From Scytonema sp. UIC 10036 (GTDB lineage Bacteria > Cyanobacteriota > Cyanobacteriia > Cyanobacteriales > Nostocaceae): a stretch of 36,302 nucleotides of DNA. The first letter of the stretch is position 1. Each line of letters opens with the position of its first letter. Below the pieces are notes generated by a model, which saw only the letters and a list, made by a program, of their open reading frames with translations, was not told the origin of the DNA and made no database searches. The stretch is taken from assembly GCF_009725235.1 (NCBI RefSeq), contig NZ_WJFC01000127.1, forward strand, positions 1-36,302. The letters run 5' to 3'. Shown piece by piece: positions 33,090 through 36,302 of the stretch. The position numbers and the translations under genes are program-made.

Positions 33090-33281
33090 ATGGCACGCTT
33101 TTTTCGGAAATTATTGTTGTATAACTTTTGTCATTTATTAAGTATACTGTTTTTGTCACTCACTCTAGAAGTTCATTCTACTCCAGCAATTATTCTTAAC
33201 AATAATGGCACTTTCGGTACATCAAGCTTTGCAATTCCAAAGGAATCGGGCTTTTCACCTATAACCAGCGTTGTTGTTTAG
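33090..33281 (+). CDS. Doubtful small protein with N-terminal hydrophobic segment
   Basis: A 63-codon frame with a signal-peptide-like start (RKLLLYNFCHLLSILFLSLT) followed by VHSTPAIILNNNGTFGT. Some PEP-CTERM or surface proteins begin this way, so it may be the 5' remnant of a secreted protein gene. No Shine-Dalgarno is visible and its end overlaps the corA 3' end, so it may not be real. Confidence 0.25.
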   Translation: MARFFRKLLLYNFCHLLSILFLSLTLEVHSTPAIILNNNGTFGTSSFAIPKESGFSPITSVVV

Positions 33282-34239
33282 CATATGCAATACTACCAAT
33301 CACAATTAATGCCATTACAGTTATCACGGTAGGATAAGCCCAAGGTTGCTCTAATTCCGGCATATATTTAAAGTTCATACCATATAACCCAGCAATAAAA
33401 GTAATTGGTAAAAATATGCTTGAGAGCATAGTGAGACGATTAATTCGTTCGCTAGTTTTGCTGGCAATGTTATCGCGTTGGATTTCCATTAATTCTGACA
33501 TCCAGGCTCTTAGTGCTTGGTATTCTTGCCAAAGGTTATCAACTTGATGAATTAATTCTTCATTAAATAATGCTTTTACTGGTTGGGATAACCAGTGAAA
33601 ATCTTCGTCATTCATCATGGCTAAAAGTGATTTAATGCTTTGAAAATTTCTCCGAACAAAACGAGTTGATTGCCTCATTTTAGCAATTTTTTGATATGTT
33701 AACTCATCCCCAGAATTTTCTAAAACTTCATCTTCTAAATCATCAAGCTGTATGGAAATATAATTAAACACATTATGGTAATTGCTGAAAATATCTTTAA
33801 AGATGAGATAAAAAAGGTGGTCGATTCTCAAACTAGCTAGTTCTGTACTATGCTTTTCAAGTTTGTTAATGAGTAAATTAAATATTTTGACTTCAGCGAT
33901 TTCAAATGTTATGATAAAATTAGTTCCAACTACAATACTGCCACGAACTACTTCAAACTCCTGCTCTTTCATTTCAGGAGTCAATATTTCATAGCTGTTA
34001 AATAAACAATCTTCTATGTCTTGGTCAACTCCTATAGGGGAAGAGTTAAAGATCGTGTTAACACGGGATGGATTGAGTCCAAAGTGTTTGATGATTTTGG
34101 CGATTCCAGTGCGATCGCGAAAGTGAATACAGCGCAGCCAGATATTTTGAGAACCATTAATCTTTTTCAGGACAGTCTCGACATCCCAACTCGCGAACGA
34201 ATCTATGTGATTCTGAGCAAAGGTAAGGAGAATTAACAT
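33259..34239 (-). CDS. corA: CorA-type magnesium/cobalt transporter
   Basis: This 326-residue protein has the CorA layout: an N-terminal cytoplasmic domain (to about 200), a long helical stalk (SIKSLLAMMNDEDFHWL, VDNLWQEYQALRAWMSELM) and two C-terminal membrane helices joined by the signature GMN loop (LYGMNFKYMPE). It ends with a basic KQQRWL tail. CorA proteins form pentameric divalent-cation channels in the inner membrane. The N-terminus is somewhat shorter than usual (CorA is often 350-370). AAGGAG about eight bases upstream of the ATG (34239) supports this start. Confidence 0.92.
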   Translation of the reverse strand: MLILLTFAQNHIDSFASWDVETVLKKINGSQNIWLRCIHFRDRTGIAKIIKHFGLNPSRVNTIFNSSPIGVDQDIEDCLFNSYEILTPEMKEQEFEVVRGSIVVGTNFIITFEIAEVKIFNLLINKLEKHSTELASLRIDHLFYLIFKDIFSNYHNVFNYISIQLDDLEDEVLENSGDELTYQKIAKMRQSTRFVRRNFQSIKSLLAMMNDEDFHWLSQPVKALFNEELIHQVDNLWQEYQALRAWMSELMEIQRDNIASKTSERINRLTMLSSIFLPITFIAGLYGMNFKYMPELEQPWAYPTVITVMALIVIGSIAYAKQQRWL

Positions 34240-34303
34240 CTAGCAATCCTCTGACTATCTACTCAGGTTATAGCAATTCCCGCGCATCTTTGAGACAAAT
34301 CCG

Positions 34304-34321
34304 ATCCCCTTAATTAAAAGG
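34304..34321. repeat. CCCCTT/AAGGGG hairpin between corA and the kinase
   Basis: CCCCTT-AATTAA-AAGGGG is a perfect 6-bp stem in the 200-base divergent intergenic region. Such palindromes are widespread in cyanobacterial genomes. Whether it acts on either promoter is unknown. Confidence 0.5.
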
Positions 34322-34439
34322 GGTTAGGAAGATCCTATGTAGCTATCTTGTAGTGCAATGTATACTTATTCGGCTGGAAAAGACCGTGTTAAGATAAAAG
34401 ATTTAAACAAAACAATATTGTAATTGACTCGGTTCAAAT

Positions 34440-36302
34440 ATGCAAAAAAATTTATTTGCAGGTGATGGGGAGATGTGTACCTTAATGCGATCGCACGACT
34501 GGTCACAAACGCCACTGGGACCTGTAGAACAGTGGCCGCAAAGTTTGCGTACTACAGTGAGCATTTTATTAAACTCTCGCTACCCCATGTTTATCTTTTG
34601 GGGACCTAATCTGGTTAAACTTTATAATGATGCCTACCGCCCCGTTTTAGGATTGACAAAACACCCGAAAGCATTGGGTCGCCCTGCACCTGAAGTTTGG
34701 CCAGATATTTGGGATGCAATTGGACCAATGGTGGATAGGGTCATAATTAACGGGGAATCAACCTGGTCGGATAATTTTCAGCTGTTCATGCATCGCAGCG
34801 GTTATTTAGAAGAAACCTACTTCACCTTCTCCTACAGCCCAATTCGAGATGAGACAGGCGGAATCGGTGGTTTGTTTTGTGCCTGTACGGAAACAACAAA
34901 ACAGGTTTTGATCGATCGGCGGCTTCGTACTTTGCGCGATCTAGGGGCACAAGCAGGTAAAGCAAAAACGGCTGAAGCCGCTTGTGAAATTGCCATAACA
35001 ACTTTGGCAAACAATGCAGCTGATATTCCATTTGCACTGCTTTACTTAGTAGAGACTGAAGGAAAGTATGCTTATCTGGCAGGAAGCACGGGTTTGGAAC
35101 CAAATACACCTGCTAGTCCAAATTTCATCGAACTTTCGGATTTAACAGAATCGTCAGGTTGGCCTTTGGCAAAAGTAGCACACACCTCTAGGCTAGAGCG
35201 AATTGAAGATGCGATCGAGCGGTTTGGCGAGTTAAACATTGGTCTTTGGGAAGAACCCTCCCATACGGCTTTAGTTTTACCTGTAGCATCTCCCGGACAG
35301 GATCGTCCTGCGGGCTTACTAGTGGCAGGCATTAGTTCTCGTCGCGCTCTTGACGATGATTACCAGGGATTTTTGGAACTGGTGGCAGGACAAGTGGCAT
35401 CAGCGATCGCCAATGCTCGTGCCTACGAAACCGAACGCCAACGGGCAGAGGCTCTAACAGAAATCGATCTCGCCAAAACAGTTTTCTTCAGCAATGTTTC
35501 CCACGAATTCCGCACGCCCCTTACCCTCATGTTAGCTCCTCTAGAGGATGCCTTAACCGACACGACCAGTCCATTACCGCCCGCGCAACGCGATCGCATA
35601 GAAATTGTACAGCGTAACAGTATGCGCTTGCTCAAACTCGTCAACACGCTGCTTGATTTTTCCCGCATAGAAGCCGGACGAATAGAGGCAGTCTATGAGC
35701 CAACAGATTTGCCAACATTTACAGCTGAGCTTGCCAGTACATTTCGCTCCTTAATTGAACGCATGGGAATTTCTTTGGTAGTAGATTGCCCCCCTTTGTC
35801 CGAAGCCATTTATATCGATCGCGAAATGTGGGAAAAGATTGTGCTAAATTTGTTATCCAATGCATTTAAGTTTACATTTACCGGCACAATTACTGTTCGC
35901 TTACAAGGTTTTGCCGACGGCGTTGAACTAGCAGTGGAAGATACGGGAATTGGCATTCCTACCGATGAAATTTCCCATCTCTTTGAACGGTTTCACCGCG
36001 TTAAAGGTGCTCGAGGGAGGAGTTTTGAGGGATCGGGCATCGGCTTGTCGCTCGTGCAGGAGTTAGTTAAACTCCATGGTGGTAGCGTTAGTGTAACCAG
36101 TCAATTGGGACAGGGCAGTTGCTTTACAGTCTCAATTCCTACAGGATTTGCTCATTTGCCCATCGAAAGGATCGGCGCATCTCGCACCTTGGCATCAACA
36201 GCAATGGGAACTATGCCCTATGTTGAAGAAGCCCTGCGCTGGTTACCCCCAGAAGAGGGGGGGAATGAACAATTACTCCCCCACAGCCCCCAACCCCAAA
36301 GG
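34440..36302 (+). CDS. GAF-containing sensor histidine kinase (cut by window end)
   Basis: The open frame runs 621 codons from ATG 34440 to the window edge with no stop. The N-terminal part (about 15-165, HDWSQTPLGPVEQWPQSLRT ... FTFSYSPIRDETG) is PAS-like and typical of cyanobacterial/rhizobacterial hybrid kinases. A GAF-like domain follows (about 170-330), then the phosphoacceptor H355 in NVSHEFRTPLTLM. The ATPase domain has an N-box (LNLLSNAFKF, about 470), DTGIGIP and a GSGIGLSLV box. After the kinase core a linker begins (PYVEEALRWLPPEE), which in relatives leads to receiver domains, so this is probably a hybrid kinase. The ligand is unknown. Confidence 0.9.
   Translation, partial: MQKNLFAGDGEMCTLMRSHDWSQTPLGPVEQWPQSLRTTVSILLNSRYPMFIFWGPNLVKLYNDAYRPVLGLTKHPKALGRPAPEVWPDIWDAIGPMVDRVIINGESTWSDNFQLFMHRSGYLEETYFTFSYSPIRDETGGIGGLFCACTETTKQVLIDRRLRTLRDLGAQAGKAKTAEAACEIAITTLANNAADIPFALLYLVETEGKYAYLAGSTGLEPNTPASPNFIELSDLTESSGWPLAKVAHTSRLERIEDAIERFGELNIGLWEEPSHTALVLPVASPGQDRPAGLLVAGISSRRALDDDYQGFLELVAGQVASAIANARAYETERQRAEALTEIDLAKTVFFSNVSHEFRTPLTLMLAPLEDALTDTTSPLPPAQRDRIEIVQRNSMRLLKLVNTLLDFSRIEAGRIEAVYEPTDLPTFTAELASTFRSLIERMGISLVVDCPPLSEAIYIDREMWEKIVLNLLSNAFKFTFTGTITVRLQGFADGVELAVEDTGIGIPTDEISHLFERFHRVKGARGRSFEGSGIGLSLVQELVKLHGGSVSVTSQLGQGSCFTVSIPTGFAHLPIERIGASRTLASTAMGTMPYVEEALRWLPPEEGGNEQLLPHSPQPQR

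Noticed and set aside
32891..33091. Minus-strand 66-codon frame upstream of the hypothetical gene
   Set aside because: It has no recognisable domain, no ribosome binding site and an overlap with the start of the gene at 32539-32901.

Overview
The window looks like chromosomal DNA of a filamentous, probably nostocalean, cyanobacterium. The signs are frequent GCGATCGC (HIP1-type) octamers, short tandem heptamer repeats, many copies of small palindromic interspersed repeats, a sucrose synthase, a PaO/Tic55-type Rieske oxygenase, an AAA-like/WD40 giant protein and a GAF-containing sensor kinase. The genus cannot be fixed from the sequence alone.

Layout. 19-2430 (-) is sucrose synthase. 2845-3380 holds a probable cyclic-di-AMP (ydaO-type) riboswitch and a small orphan gene whose Shine-Dalgarno has an exact upstream complement; a LeuT-fold permease follows (3443-4741). 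4811-5501 is a junk block: a retropepsin-like remnant and a second, chimeric copy of cas5, 16 kb from the real one. 5872-11373 carries two AAA-like NTPases, the second fused through a membrane helix to 14 WD40 repeats. 11745-13076 is a Rieske oxygenase between two related 200-base non-coding copies, followed by a TerB-like protein. 14138-14447 is a transposase relic. 14699-16603 is a divergent tetR/flavin-monooxygenase pair with an 18-base inverted operator.

16963-27922 is a complete type I CRISPR-Cas locus of the MYXAN (DevTRS-like I-B) kind. It reads on the minus strand as cas6-cas3-cas8(devT)-cas7(devR)-cas5(devS)-cas4/cas1 fusion-cas2-leader-array. The array has 31 identical 36-base repeats and 30 spacers. 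Two spacers overlap by 15 bases and must come from one target region. The array ends abruptly against a gene that has lost its 5' end.

The most interesting structure lies around the cas genes. Several degenerate CRISPR-repeat-like elements (called psi-repeats here) sit in the cas6 5' UTR (27975-28004), just upstream of the likely cas promoter (28174-28205 and 28249-28325), and exactly between cas5 and cas4-cas1 (21404-21440). On the opposite strand, 28373-28597 resembles the cas2-end/leader region of the real array and ends in a psi-repeat with a perfect GTTGAGCAC handle. This is either the relic of a second, divergent array or a crRNA-like regulatory RNA gene of the CreA/CreR type.

To the right, glycogen phosphorylase is broken: its N-terminal and C-terminal parts flank a TnpB-only insertion, and about 400 residues of its middle are missing. 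That TnpB lacks the usual cysteine zinc ribbon. The window ends with a hypothetical gene, a CorA-type transporter and a sensor kinase cut by the window edge.
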